This document shows, one piece after another, positions 34,006-41,210 of a stretch of 46,511 nt of DNA. Source of the DNA: Holophagales bacterium UBA2201 (GTDB lineage Bacteria; Acidobacteriota; Thermoanaerobaculia; UBA2201); NCBI GenBank assembly GCA_002327305.1, contig DCUZ01000031.1:709-47219 (forward strand), given 5' to 3'. The stretch's first letter is position 1; the number at the start of each line of letters is the position of its first letter. A program made the translations under genes and the position numbers. The notes under the pieces were generated by a model. That model worked only from the letters and a program-made list of their open reading frames with translations. It did not search any database and was not told the DNA's origin.

Positions 34006-34082
34006 CCAACTGCCAACTGCCAACTGCCAACTGCCGACTGCCAACTGCCAACTGCCGACTGCCGACTGCCAACTGCCAACTG
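34006..34082. repeat. Tandem heptamer repeat, 11 units of CCRACTG
   Basis: Eleven consecutive 7-bp units, eight CCAACTG and three CCGACTG, fill 77 bp. They lie between the coaE and ZIP stop codons in a 160-bp intergenic stretch that also holds AT-rich gagttcagag-like sequence (33908-33960). No coding function is apparent. Confidence 0.95.
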
Positions 34083-34091
34083 CTTCTCTTG

Positions 34092-34817
34092 TCAGTGCCC
34101 CCCGTGATGCGCGATCATCTCGGCCGCCATGGCCAGCGCGGTCCCGACGATGAATCCGACGAACCTCCACCCCCGGCCGGGTCCCTGCCGGTGGACCTGG
34201 GGAAGGAGATCCGCGGCGCCCACCTCCAGGAAGGTCCCGGCCGCGAACCCGATGATGATGGCGATCAGGGCCTCGGGCCGCTCGCTGAGGAAAAGAAAAG
34301 AGCCCACGGCGGCGGCGGGAACGATGAGGGAATAACCCCCCAGCATCCAGAGGGAGGTCGCGCGGGAGCGTCCGGAGTGGTGGAGGAGCGCCGCCAGGGA
34401 GAAGGCCTCCGGCCCCTTGTGGAGGACCACGGCCAGGAAGGTCACCAGTCCGAGGGCGGCGTCGTGCCGGACGGCGGCGCCGATGGAGAGCCCCGAGGCG
34501 AGAGTGTGGAGGGAGAGGCCGAAATAGGCCGCCAGCCCCATCCGGTGGACCGCGCACTCCTCCCCCTGACAGCCGTGCATCATCACCAGGTGTTCGCCCA
34601 GGAAGACGAACAGGAACCCGGCCAGGACCCACACCGCCTTGCCCCGCTCCACGGCCTCGGGAACGAGGAAGAGGATGGCGGTGGTGAGGATGAACCCGGC
34701 CGCAAAGGCGAGGAAGGGCCCCTGCCGCGGGCTTTCGCGGTCGTGGGTCAGGGCGAGGAGCCCCCCCGCGAAGGCGGCGACAAATACGAACAGGGAATAG
34801 ACGAGAATAGTGCCCAT
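34092..34817 (-). CDS. ZIP-family divalent metal transporter
   Basis: 241 residues with about eight membrane helices. Metal-site motifs are ending helix IV (SLHTLASGLSIGAA) and helix V (VLHKGPEAFSLAALL, the HKxPE signature). GTFLEVGAADLLP marks helix VI. The loop after helix III carries HGCQGEECAVHRMG, which may bind metal. ZIP proteins import Zn2+, Fe2+ or similar ions. The ATG at 34817 has no Shine-Dalgarno but a perfect TATAAT ends 8 nt upstream, so the mRNA is probably leaderless. Confidence 0.88.
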   Translation of the reverse strand: MGTILVYSLFVFVAAFAGGLLALTHDRESPRQGPFLAFAAGFILTTAILFLVPEAVERGKAVWVLAGFLFVFLGEHLVMMHGCQGEECAVHRMGLAAYFGLSLHTLASGLSIGAAVRHDAALGLVTFLAVVLHKGPEAFSLAALLHHSGRSRATSLWMLGGYSLIVPAAAVGSFLFLSERPEALIAIIIGFAAGTFLEVGAADLLPQVHRQGPGRGWRFVGFIVGTALAMAAEMIAHHGGH

Positions 34818-34825
34818 GGGCGTCC

Positions 34826-34831
34826 ATTATA
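34826..34831 (-). promoter_or_regulatory. -10 box (TATAAT) just before the ZIP start codon
   Basis: Perfect TATAAT on the minus strand (34831-34826), 8 nt before the ATG at 34817. The -35 candidate (TTCTTG at 18 bp) is weak. Leaderless transcription is the simplest reading. Confidence 0.6.
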
Positions 34832-34923
34832 ACAGGCGGCGGGACGGAGCAAGAAGTCGTGGGTCTTTCTCTCCAGCCGAACCGTTCCAGCCGATCTTTG
34901 ACCGGACGGACCCAATAGAGACT

Positions 34924-35067
34924 CAATAGACCCTATAGACCCGATAGACCCTATAGACTCGATAGACCCTATAGACCCGATAGACCCGATAGACCCAATA
35001 GACCCGATAGACCCGATAGACCCTATAGACTCGATAGACCCGATAGACCCTATGGACCCGACAGACC
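34924..35067. repeat. Tandem nonamer repeat, 16 units of YRATAGACC-type sequence
   Basis: Sixteen 9-bp units (CGATAGACC, CTATAGACC, CAATAGACC and variants) span 144 bp between the ZIP and serC genes. Because 9 is a multiple of 3, an open frame on the minus strand reads as an Arg-Val-Tyr repeat, which I regard as spurious. The flanks 34832-34923 and 35068-35121 hold nothing else I recognise. Confidence 0.95.
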
Positions 35068-35121
35068 GGTCGGGCGGGGGGGGGGCTCCGTTTTCTCCGC
35101 CTTTTGCGGGGAGGGGATGGG

Positions 35122-35153
35122 AAAAACAAGCGCCCCCGGAAGGCCGGGGGCGC
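35122..35153 (-). terminator. Intrinsic terminator of serC
   Basis: On the minus strand GCGCCCCCGG (35153-35144) pairs perfectly with CCGGGGGCGC (35139-35130) around a 4-nt loop, followed by TTGTTTTT. It begins 23 nt after the serC stop codon. Confidence 0.92.
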
Positions 35154-35176
35154 GGCTGGACGGCGGAGCGGCGGGC

Positions 35177-36274
35177 TCAGTGGCTCTTCATGAAGGCCAA
35201 CATGAACTCGCAGAGGCGTTCGATGCCGTAGAGTTCGAGGGCGTTGTACATGGAGACGCGGATGCCGCCGACGGAGCGATGCCCCTTGAGGCCGTGGAAA
35301 TGGGAGGCGGCGGCGTCCTTGATGAACTGCGCCTCCAGCTCCTCGGACGGCAGGCGGAAGGTGACGTTCATATAGGAACGCGAGGCCGGGTCGGTGACGG
35401 TGCCCTTGTAGTAGTCCGGGTTGGCGTCCATCACCCCGTAGAGCAGTTCGGCCTTCTTGTTGTTCTCCTGTTCAACCGCCTCGATGCCGCCCTTGTCCTT
35501 GACCCAGTCCAGGACCAGCATCACCGCGTAGATGGCGAAGACCGGCGGGGTGTTGTAGAGGGAGTTGTTCTCCGCGTGGGTCTTATAGTTCATCATGGTG
35601 GGCAGGTTGTCCGGGCATTCGGCCAGCCAGTCCTTGCGGAGGATGAGGACCGTCACGCCGGCGGGGCCGAGGTTTTTCTGGGCCCCGGCGTAGATGAGGT
35701 GGAACTTCGAGACGTCCACGGCGCGGCTGAGGATGTCGGAGGACATGTCGGCCACGACGGGGACGCCGGCCGGCGTTTGGGGGAAGGCATGCCACTGCGT
35801 CCCGTAGACGGTGTTGTTGGAGGTGAGGTGGACATAGCGGGCGCCGGGGTTGAACTTCCACTCCTCGGGCTTCGGGAGGCGGGTGAAATTCTCGGACTCC
35901 GTGGAGGCCGCCGCGGCCGGTTTGCCGCCGCTGAAGGCGGACCAGATCTTGGCCTCCTTGAGGGCCTTCTTGGCCCAGGTGCCGGTGACCAGGTAATCGG
36001 CGGCGCCGTCCTTCATGAAGTTCATGGGCACCATGGAGAACTGGAGTGAGGCCCCGCCGCCGACGAAGAGGACCTCGTGGGTGTCGGGGACGGCGAAGAC
36101 CTCGTGGAACCGGGCCTTGCATCCGTTGAGGATGGCCTCGAAATCCTTCGAGCGGTGGGACATCTCGAGCAGGGACATCCCCAGGCTCCCGTATTCCACG
36201 GTGTTTTTCTGCAGGGTTTCCAGCACCGGCAGGGGCAGAACCGCCGGGCCGGGGTTGAAGTTCCATTTGCGCAT
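35177..36274 (-). CDS. serC: Phosphoserine aminotransferase
   Basis: 365 residues, normal length. PLP-dependent class V aminotransferase of serine (and pyridoxal phosphate) synthesis. Signatures: KWNFNPGPAVLPLPVLE, EMSHRSKDF, FVGGGASLQFSMVPMNF, the PLP-Lys in IYAGAQKNLGPAG and RSVGGIRVSMYNAL near the end. GGAGGGG precedes the ATG. It has its own promoter (36297-36324) with an internal dyad and its own terminator, so it is a monocistronic unit. Confidence 0.96.
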   Translation of the reverse strand: MRKWNFNPGPAVLPLPVLETLQKNTVEYGSLGMSLLEMSHRSKDFEAILNGCKARFHEVFAVPDTHEVLFVGGGASLQFSMVPMNFMKDGAADYLVTGTWAKKALKEAKIWSAFSGGKPAAAASTESENFTRLPKPEEWKFNPGARYVHLTSNNTVYGTQWHAFPQTPAGVPVVADMSSDILSRAVDVSKFHLIYAGAQKNLGPAGVTVLILRKDWLAECPDNLPTMMNYKTHAENNSLYNTPPVFAIYAVMLVLDWVKDKGGIEAVEQENNKKAELLYGVMDANPDYYKGTVTDPASRSYMNVTFRLPSEELEAQFIKDAAASHFHGLKGHRSVGGIRVSMYNALELYGIERLCEFMLAFMKSH

Positions 36275-36296
36275 GATCCCCTCCTAAACGGAATGT

Positions 36297-36324
36297 ATTT
36301 TATGCTTTCGCATTAGCATAACAA
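36297..36324 (-). promoter_or_regulatory. serC promoter with operator-like dyad in its spacer
   Basis: On the minus strand TTGTTA (36324-36319), 16 bp, TAAAAT (36302-36297). An inverted repeat TATGCT/AGCATA (36301-36306 and 36315-36320) sits across the spacer and both hexamer edges. A protein bound there would block RNA polymerase. The regulator is unknown. Confidence 0.5.
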
Positions 36325-36395
36325 AGAACCGGCCCGACTGCAAGGCGGACGGGAAAACGGGGCGAACCCATCCCGCGGATCCGGCGCCGGGGGGG

Positions 36396-36929
36396 CTACA
36401 GGCGGGGGCGCAGGGGGCGGGTGAGGTCGAGATGGGACACCAGGGGGCTGCGGTCGGTGCCGTTGAGGAGGAGGCGCACCCCCTTGAACTCGGGGACGTT
36501 GAGGCAGACGGAATTGACGACGGCGTAGGCGATGTCCATCTCGTTGTGGGTCCCCTCGAGGGGCGGGGTGTCCGGCGGCAGGGCCAGGTCGGCCACCAGG
36601 ACATCGCCGAGGGGATAGACGCCGCGGATGGAGGTCCCGGGGGGGAGCGGGGGGACCAGGCCGGGGTCCCGGGGCCCGGCCAGCAGGAGGTCCAGGACCC
36701 GGCGGGCGTTGGCCGCCGGGTCGGGAGAGGTCTCCATTTCGCCCAGGGCGGGGATCAATTCACCCGAAGAGGCCCCCAGGAAAAACAGGGTGACCGCCCG
36801 GGTCTGCGCGGCCGGCGGTCTCGGGGGGGGCGGTTCCCGGACCTGGCCGACGGGCGGGGGGGAGGGTCGGCAGGCGGCCAGCGCGAGGACGCCCGCGATG
36901 AGGGCCGTCAGTGCGCCGCGGTGCGCCAT
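36396..36929 (-). CDS. GerMN-domain lipoprotein
   Basis: 177 residues. Lipoprotein signal peptide with lipobox LAAC (about Cys18), a Pro-rich linker (EPPPPRPPAAQTRA), then a GerMN domain: TLFFLGASSGELIPALGEM, NARRVLDLLLAGPRDPGLVPPLPPGTSIRGVYPLGDVLVADL and NSVCLNVPEFKGVRLLLNG. GerMN proteins are known from spore germination and from non-sporulating cell-envelope contexts. Here it is coupled to a peptidoglycan amidase (ATG 22 nt inside its end, GGGGAGCG upstream), which suggests a role in cell-wall remodelling or division. Confidence 0.87.
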   Translation of the reverse strand: MAHRGALTALIAGVLALAACRPSPPPVGQVREPPPPRPPAAQTRAVTLFFLGASSGELIPALGEMETSPDPAANARRVLDLLLAGPRDPGLVPPLPPGTSIRGVYPLGDVLVADLALPPDTPPLEGTHNEMDIAYAVVNSVCLNVPEFKGVRLLLNGTDRSPLVSHLDLTRPLRPRL

Positions 36930-38311
36930 CGCTCCCCGATCTCTTCTTTGAAACGGAGCACGGCCCGGACCAGGGCCTGGGCCACCTGCTCCTGGAAGAC
37001 CTCGCCGACCAGACGCTTCTCCTCCTCCGGGTTGGTGAGAAAGCCGATCTCCACCAGGGCCGCGGGCATGGTGACGCCGGCCAGGACCTTGAAGGGGGCC
37101 TGCTTCACCCCCCGTTTCTCCATGCCGTAGAGCCGGTCCATCTCCTCCTGCACCCTCTCCGCGAACCGGGCCGAGTCCTTCAGGTATTCCGTCTGCGCCA
37201 GGTCCCACAGGATGAACTCCAGGGGAGAATTCCCCGTGAGCAGCTGGCCCTCTTCCGCAGGCGCCGTCTCCGTCCCGGCGTCGAGGCTCATGAAAAAGGT
37301 CTCGCTGCCGCGGGCATGGTTCAGCTTGTGGGCGTTGAGGTGGAGGGAGAGGAAGAGGTTGCCCTTGCGGTTGTTGGCGAACCCCGCCCGTTCGTCCAGC
37401 CCCACCGCCGTGTCCGCCGTCCGGGTGAGAAGCGCCTCCACCCCCGATTTGGCCAAAAGCGGCGCCATCCGGAGGGCGATGGCGAGGGTGATCTCCTTTT
37501 CCAGGGCCCCCGTCCTCCCCTTCGCCCCCAGGTCCTCCCCCCCGTGGCCGGGATCCAGAATGACGAGGAAGCGGGACGGGGGGGCGCTTTCCGCCCCCCG
37601 CGAAGACCGGGTCCGGCCGCGCGCGATGTCGAGGACGATGCGGAAGGGGTTGGAAAGGGAGTAGGTGGAGAGGGAGGTGTTCTCCTGCTTGAGGGTGAGG
37701 AGGACCTGCTTGTCCTTCACCAGGCACGATTCCACGAGGGGGTCGTCGAATTGGAGGGGCCGCCCCGCGTAGCGGACCGGTTTGGGGAACTGGATGAGCA
37801 CCTGTCTCGACCCCTCCTTGACCGTGAAGGCCACGTCCTGTTTGAACACCAGGACGGCCTTGGTGAAGCCGCCGAGGTAGTGCACCTCCACCGCGGAGAG
37901 GGTGGGGGGCTCGGCGAGTTTGAGGTCCGTGAGGGCGAGGGTGGTGCCCGTCAACCTGATCTGGCCGTCCACCAGGCGCGCCAGCGGCCCGGTGAAGAAC
38001 CCGGCGGGCATGAAAAGCTGGCCCCCCTCCACGACGGGGGGGGCTTCCATCTGCTGGATCTCCCCGTCGAGGATGACGAACGGGGAGTCCTCCCCGAGGA
38101 CGAGGAGGCGGTCCTGGTGGACCACCTGGAACCCCTTGCCGGCCCGGTAGGGCTCCCGCAGAAGGTTGAGCGTTTGGAGGACCGGGTCGAGCTGGAAATA
38201 GACCATGCCGGCGCGCTCCAGGGTCGGGACCGCCGCCTTGCGGTTTTCGAAGGCGAAGGTGCCCGCCATGGCGCCGGCGGCCCAGATGAGGTAGAATAGG
38301 CCCCTTAACAT
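36908..38311 (-). CDS. amiC: N-acetylmuramoyl-L-alanine amidase (AmiC type, Amidase_3)
   Basis: 467 residues. Signal peptide (RGLFYLIWAAGAMAGTFAF), a copper-amine-oxidase-like/AMIN-like N-terminal half (about 25-230), then a zinc Amidase_3 domain from FLVILDPGHGGEDLGAKG onward. Zn ligands are His in DPGHGG, Glu in GALEKE and His in SLHLNAH; the catalytic Glu is in ALVEIGFLTN. It cleaves the bond between MurNAc and the stem peptide, as in daughter-cell separation. The start is ATG at 38311 or three codons earlier at 38320; I prefer 38311 because a TAAAAT box ends 7 nt upstream. Confidence 0.88.
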   Translation of the reverse strand: MLRGLFYLIWAAGAMAGTFAFENRKAAVPTLERAGMVYFQLDPVLQTLNLLREPYRAGKGFQVVHQDRLLVLGEDSPFVILDGEIQQMEAPPVVEGGQLFMPAGFFTGPLARLVDGQIRLTGTTLALTDLKLAEPPTLSAVEVHYLGGFTKAVLVFKQDVAFTVKEGSRQVLIQFPKPVRYAGRPLQFDDPLVESCLVKDKQVLLTLKQENTSLSTYSLSNPFRIVLDIARGRTRSSRGAESAPPSRFLVILDPGHGGEDLGAKGRTGALEKEITLAIALRMAPLLAKSGVEALLTRTADTAVGLDERAGFANNRKGNLFLSLHLNAHKLNHARGSETFFMSLDAGTETAPAEEGQLLTGNSPLEFILWDLAQTEYLKDSARFAERVQEEMDRLYGMEKRGVKQAPFKVLAGVTMPAALVEIGFLTNPEEEKRLVGEVFQEQVAQALVRAVLRFKEEIGERWRTAAH

Positions 38312-38318
38312 CCAAAGC

Positions 38319-38324
38319 ATTTTA
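38319..38324 (-). promoter_or_regulatory. -10-like box (TAAAAT) before the amidase start
   Basis: TAAAAT on the minus strand (38324-38319), 7 nt before the ATG at 38311. There is no Shine-Dalgarno. Overlap with the alternative ATG at 38320 makes this less certain. Confidence 0.35.
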
Positions 38325-38346
38325 TCACGACCCCGGGAGGTCCACG

Positions 38347-39303
38347 ATGCGTCTGCGGTCCATGGTCCTGGTGATCCTTGTCGTTCCATCGTTTCTCGCC
38401 GCCGGGGGATGCCCCGGGTGCGGCGGTTACTCCGGCTCCGCCGCCGGCGGGCTGGGCATGCTGGGACTGGTGGGGTCCAGTTTCGGGGAATCGGGGAGCA
38501 ACCTACTGGTCGGCTACAGCCGTTCGTCGTTCGAGATGCATGATTCGGATTCCTTCTACGGCTCCCTCCAGGTGCCGCTGGCCCATTGGATCCAGCTCCA
38601 ACTGGCCGCCAGCGCCGGCTCCGTCAGGGGCGACAAGGTGATGGCCCTGTACGAGGTCTTCCACTTCGATGTCAGCGGGTTCAACGACCTCGGCCTCATG
38701 GCCTGGTTCGACCTCCTGGGCATCCGGCAGGTGACCCCCTGCCCGCTCGACGGGGACATGACCAAGGTGCCCGATTATTTCCACCTCATGCTCGGGGCCG
38801 GCGCCACCTTCCCCACGGGGCACTATTCGTACGCGGATGAATGGGGGCCCTATCCGGCCGAGTACCAGCTGGGGACCGGCGTCACCGACACTCTGGCCGC
38901 GGTGGCCGTCTTCAAACGGTACGGCCGGTGGCAGCCCCAGGCGGCGTTTCTCTACAAGATCAGCGGCGGGGAGAATCCGGCGGGCTACTGGCGCTCCGAT
39001 TCCTACGCCGCGAAGGCCGATCTCATCTATCTTTTCAACCCCGTCCGCAAGGGGGCGGTGATGATCGGCGCCACCTGGAGCCATGTGATGGAGAACGACC
39101 GCGATTACGCCTGGGGCCCCCCGGGGATGTACCAGGAGATCGACGGCACCGCCGGGGACACCGTCAACGGCTACGTGGCGGCGGGGATCGAGGCGTGGAA
39201 GGGGCTGAGGCCCGGCCTGGCGGTTTCGTTCCCCCTCGTCCAGGAGGAGGGCGACGACAATTTCTCCTGGTCGGTGGCGGCCTATCTCAATTTCAACTTT
39301 TAG
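38347..39303 (+). CDS. Putative outer-membrane beta-barrel protein
   Basis: 318 residues. Signal peptide (MVLVILVVPSFLAAGG), then a short Cys/Gly-rich segment (GGCPGCGGYSGSAAGG). The rest alternates hydrophobic and polar residues and ends with Phe (AAYLNFNF), the usual C-terminal signal for outer-membrane insertion. Aromatic-rich strands (YFHLMLGAGATFPTGHYSY, AVMIGATWSHVMENDRDYAW) resemble small transporter-type barrels. I cannot assign a specific family. GGGAGGT precedes the ATG. It is divergent from the amidase and followed by the rimP promoter. Confidence 0.7.
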   Translation: MRLRSMVLVILVVPSFLAAGGCPGCGGYSGSAAGGLGMLGLVGSSFGESGSNLLVGYSRSSFEMHDSDSFYGSLQVPLAHWIQLQLAASAGSVRGDKVMALYEVFHFDVSGFNDLGLMAWFDLLGIRQVTPCPLDGDMTKVPDYFHLMLGAGATFPTGHYSYADEWGPYPAEYQLGTGVTDTLAAVAVFKRYGRWQPQAAFLYKISGGENPAGYWRSDSYAAKADLIYLFNPVRKGAVMIGATWSHVMENDRDYAWGPPGMYQEIDGTAGDTVNGYVAAGIEAWKGLRPGLAVSFPLVQEEGDDNFSWSVAAYLNFNF

Positions 39304-39325
39304 CGCCGCCGCCGCCCCGGGCCCG

Positions 39326-39354
39326 TTGCCTTGAAAGGGCGTTTGTGCTATACT
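39326..39354 (+). promoter_or_regulatory. Sigma70 promoter of the rimP-nusA-infB operon
   Basis: TTGCCT (39326-39331), a 17-bp spacer and TATACT (39349-39354). Transcription would begin near 39361, immediately before the leader hairpin. Confidence 0.72.
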
Positions 39355-39365
39355 TTGAGCGCGTG

Positions 39366-39396
39366 AAAGTGGGCGGCACGGCCCACTTTTTTGTTT
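39366..39396 (+). terminator. Terminator-like leader hairpin upstream of rimP (possible attenuator)
   Basis: AAAGTGGGC (39366-39374) pairs with GCCCACTTT (39381-39389) around a 6-nt loop and is followed by a T tract to 39392 and TTT at 39394. It lies between promoter and the rimP ATG at 39399. It is complete as an intrinsic terminator, so it should reduce or control read-through into the operon. Confidence 0.7.
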
Positions 39397-39398
39397 AT

Positions 39399-39848
39399 AT
39401 GAGCATGATCAGCCAAGAGCTGTACCGGGAGATCGAGGCCCTCGTGGAGGGGCTCGGGCTGGAGTTGGTATCCCTCGATTGGAAGGGGACCAGCCGGAAG
39501 GGGGAGGTGCAGGTCGCCGTCGACGGGGGGGGGGGGGGGGGGGTCGATGAGTGCGCCAAGGTTTCCCGGCATCTGGGGGTCCTGCTGGACCTGAGGGACC
39601 CGTTCCCGGCCAAGTACACCCTCAAGGTGTCGTCGCCGGGCATCGATCGTCCGCTCAGGACCGAGCGGGACTTTGTCCGGGCCGTCGGGAAGCCCCTCCG
39701 GTTCCGGCATGAGAACGTCGTCGTGAAGGGTACCCTGGCGGGGTGCTCGGAAGGCCGCCTGGAGGTGGTCGTCCGCGAGGAGCGCCGGTCCTTCCCCCTC
39801 GGGGAGGTCAGCGCCGCCCGCCTGCTGGGGCCCTGGGAGGAAGTTTAG
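39399..39848 (+). CDS. rimP: Ribosome maturation factor RimP
   Basis: 149 residues. Needed for 30S subunit maturation. Family features: LYREIEALVEGLGLELVSLDW, VDECAKVSRHLGVLLDL, YTLKVSSPGIDRPLRTERDF and the C-terminal SH3-like domain (KGTLAGCSEGRLEVVV). It is the first gene of the operon. An in-frame run of 19 G at 39525-39543 encodes six glycines between VAVD and VDECAK. The ATG at 39399 has no clear ribosome binding site and lies directly after the T tract of the leader hairpin. nusA starts 2 nt after the stop. Confidence 0.92.
   Translation: MSMISQELYREIEALVEGLGLELVSLDWKGTSRKGEVQVAVDGGGGGGVDECAKVSRHLGVLLDLRDPFPAKYTLKVSSPGIDRPLRTERDFVRAVGKPLRFRHENVVVKGTLAGCSEGRLEVVVREERRSFPLGEVSAARLLGPWEEV
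39525..39543 (+). repeat. Run of 19 consecutive G inside rimP
   Basis: Positions 39525-39543 are all G. In frame they give six Gly codons. Homopolymers this long are prone to slippage in replication and to miscalls in sequencing. The downstream frame is correct as written, since the RimP domain continues. Confidence 0.95.
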
Positions 39849-39850
39849 TT

Positions 39851-41206
39851 ATGACCCAAAACCTGTTGCACGCCATCCGCGAAGCCAGCCGGGAGAAGGA
39901 CCTGGAGATCGACTTCATCGTCCACGCCCTCGAAGAGGCCATCGCCACCGCCGCCCGGAAGTTCTACCACCTGGAGGATCGGGTGGTGGCCCTGCACGAC
40001 GCGGACAAGGACGAGATCCGCGCCTATGTGGAAAAGCGGGTCGTGCAATCCGTCGAGAACCCCAAGGAAGAGATCACCGTGGAGGAGGCCCAGCGCGACC
40101 TCCCCGCCATCCAGCTCGGCGAGTTCTGGCGGCGCGAGCTCGACCTGGCCCAACTGGGGCGCATCGCGGCCCAGACCGCCAAGCAGGTCCTCTACCAGAA
40201 GATCCGCGAGGCCGAGCGGATCAACGTCTACAAGGAATACATCCAGAAGATCGGCGACCTGGTCAACGGCACCATCAAGCGCTTCGAGAAGGGCGAGGTG
40301 ATCGTGGACCTGGGCAAGGCCGAGGCGCGCATCCCGCGGGAGTACCAGTCCCGCAACGAAAAGTGGAATGTGGGCGAGCGCATCCGCGCCGTCATCGCCG
40401 ATGTGCAGGAGAAGGCCCCCGGCCCCCAGATCGTCCTCTCCCGCCGCGACCCCCGGCTCCTCATCCGGCTCCTCGAAATGGAGGTCCCGGAGATCTACGA
40501 CGGCACCGTCATCGTCAAGAACGCCGTGCGCGACCCCGGCGAGCGGGCCAAGGTGGCGGTCTACTCGCGGGACAGGGACGTGGACGCCGTGGGCGCCTGC
40601 GTGGGGATCAAGGGGGGGCGCATCCAGGCCATCACCCGCGAATTGCGCGGGGAGAAGATCGACATCATCCACTGGGCCGATGACATCGTCCAGTACGCCC
40701 AGAACGCCCTCGCCCCGGCCAAGATCAACCGCGTCCTGGTGAAAGCCAACCTCGATGGGACCAAACAGATGGACGTGGTGGTGGACAATGATTCCCTCTC
40801 CCTGGCCATCGGCAAGAAGGGGCAGAACGTCCGCCTGGCCGCCGAGCTCATCGGCGCCCGCATCGAGATCAAGAGCGAAGCCGACGTCAAACGCGAGGTC
40901 CAGGACGCCCTGACGAAGATGCTCCTCGGGGGCGGCGGCGGGGAAGAGGAGGAGGCGGAGGAGGCGGAGGAGGCGCCGGGCCTTTCCGACGAGGACCCCG
41001 TGGAAACCATCCCCGGCGTCGGTCCCAAGACCGCGGAGAAGCTCAAGGAAGCCGGATTCGCCACGGTGGCGGACCTGCGCGGAAGTTCGGCCGAAGCGCT
41101 GGCCCGGATTCCCGGCATGGGGGAAAAGAGGGCCGCATCCCTGATCGCCCTCGTCTCCGAGGGGGAAGCCCCCGACGGGGAAGAGGCGGAAGGGGAGGAG
41201 GAATAG
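39851..41206 (+). CDS. nusA: Transcription termination/antitermination factor NusA
   Basis: 451 residues. N-terminal domain (DLEIDFIVHALEEAIATAARK), S1 domain (VNGTIKRFEKGEVIVDLGKAEARIP) and the two KH domains (DAVGACVGIKGGRIQAI, SLSLAIGKKGQNVRLAAEL) are complete. The C-terminal part has an acidic linker (EEEEAEEAEEAPGLSDEDP) and one helix-hairpin-helix unit (ETIPGVGPKTAEKLKEAGF through IPGMGEKRAASLI), then an acidic tail. It binds RNA polymerase and modulates pausing and termination. infB follows 4 nt after the stop; ylxR, often found between them, is absent. Confidence 0.96.
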   Translation: MTQNLLHAIREASREKDLEIDFIVHALEEAIATAARKFYHLEDRVVALHDADKDEIRAYVEKRVVQSVENPKEEITVEEAQRDLPAIQLGEFWRRELDLAQLGRIAAQTAKQVLYQKIREAERINVYKEYIQKIGDLVNGTIKRFEKGEVIVDLGKAEARIPREYQSRNEKWNVGERIRAVIADVQEKAPGPQIVLSRRDPRLLIRLLEMEVPEIYDGTVIVKNAVRDPGERAKVAVYSRDRDVDAVGACVGIKGGRIQAITRELRGEKIDIIHWADDIVQYAQNALAPAKINRVLVKANLDGTKQMDVVVDNDSLSLAIGKKGQNVRLAAELIGARIEIKSEADVKREVQDALTKMLLGGGGGEEEEAEEAEEAPGLSDEDPVETIPGVGPKTAEKLKEAGFATVADLRGSSAEALARIPGMGEKRAASLIALVSEGEAPDGEEAEGEEE

Positions 41207-41210
41207 CCGC

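Noticed and set aside
34006..34082. CRISPR-like repeat array
   Set aside because: The units are 7 bp with no spacers, and no cas genes are present.
34923..35129. Short minus-strand frame encoding repeated Arg-Val-Tyr
   Set aside because: It is simply translation of the 9-bp tandem repeat and overlaps the serC terminator region.
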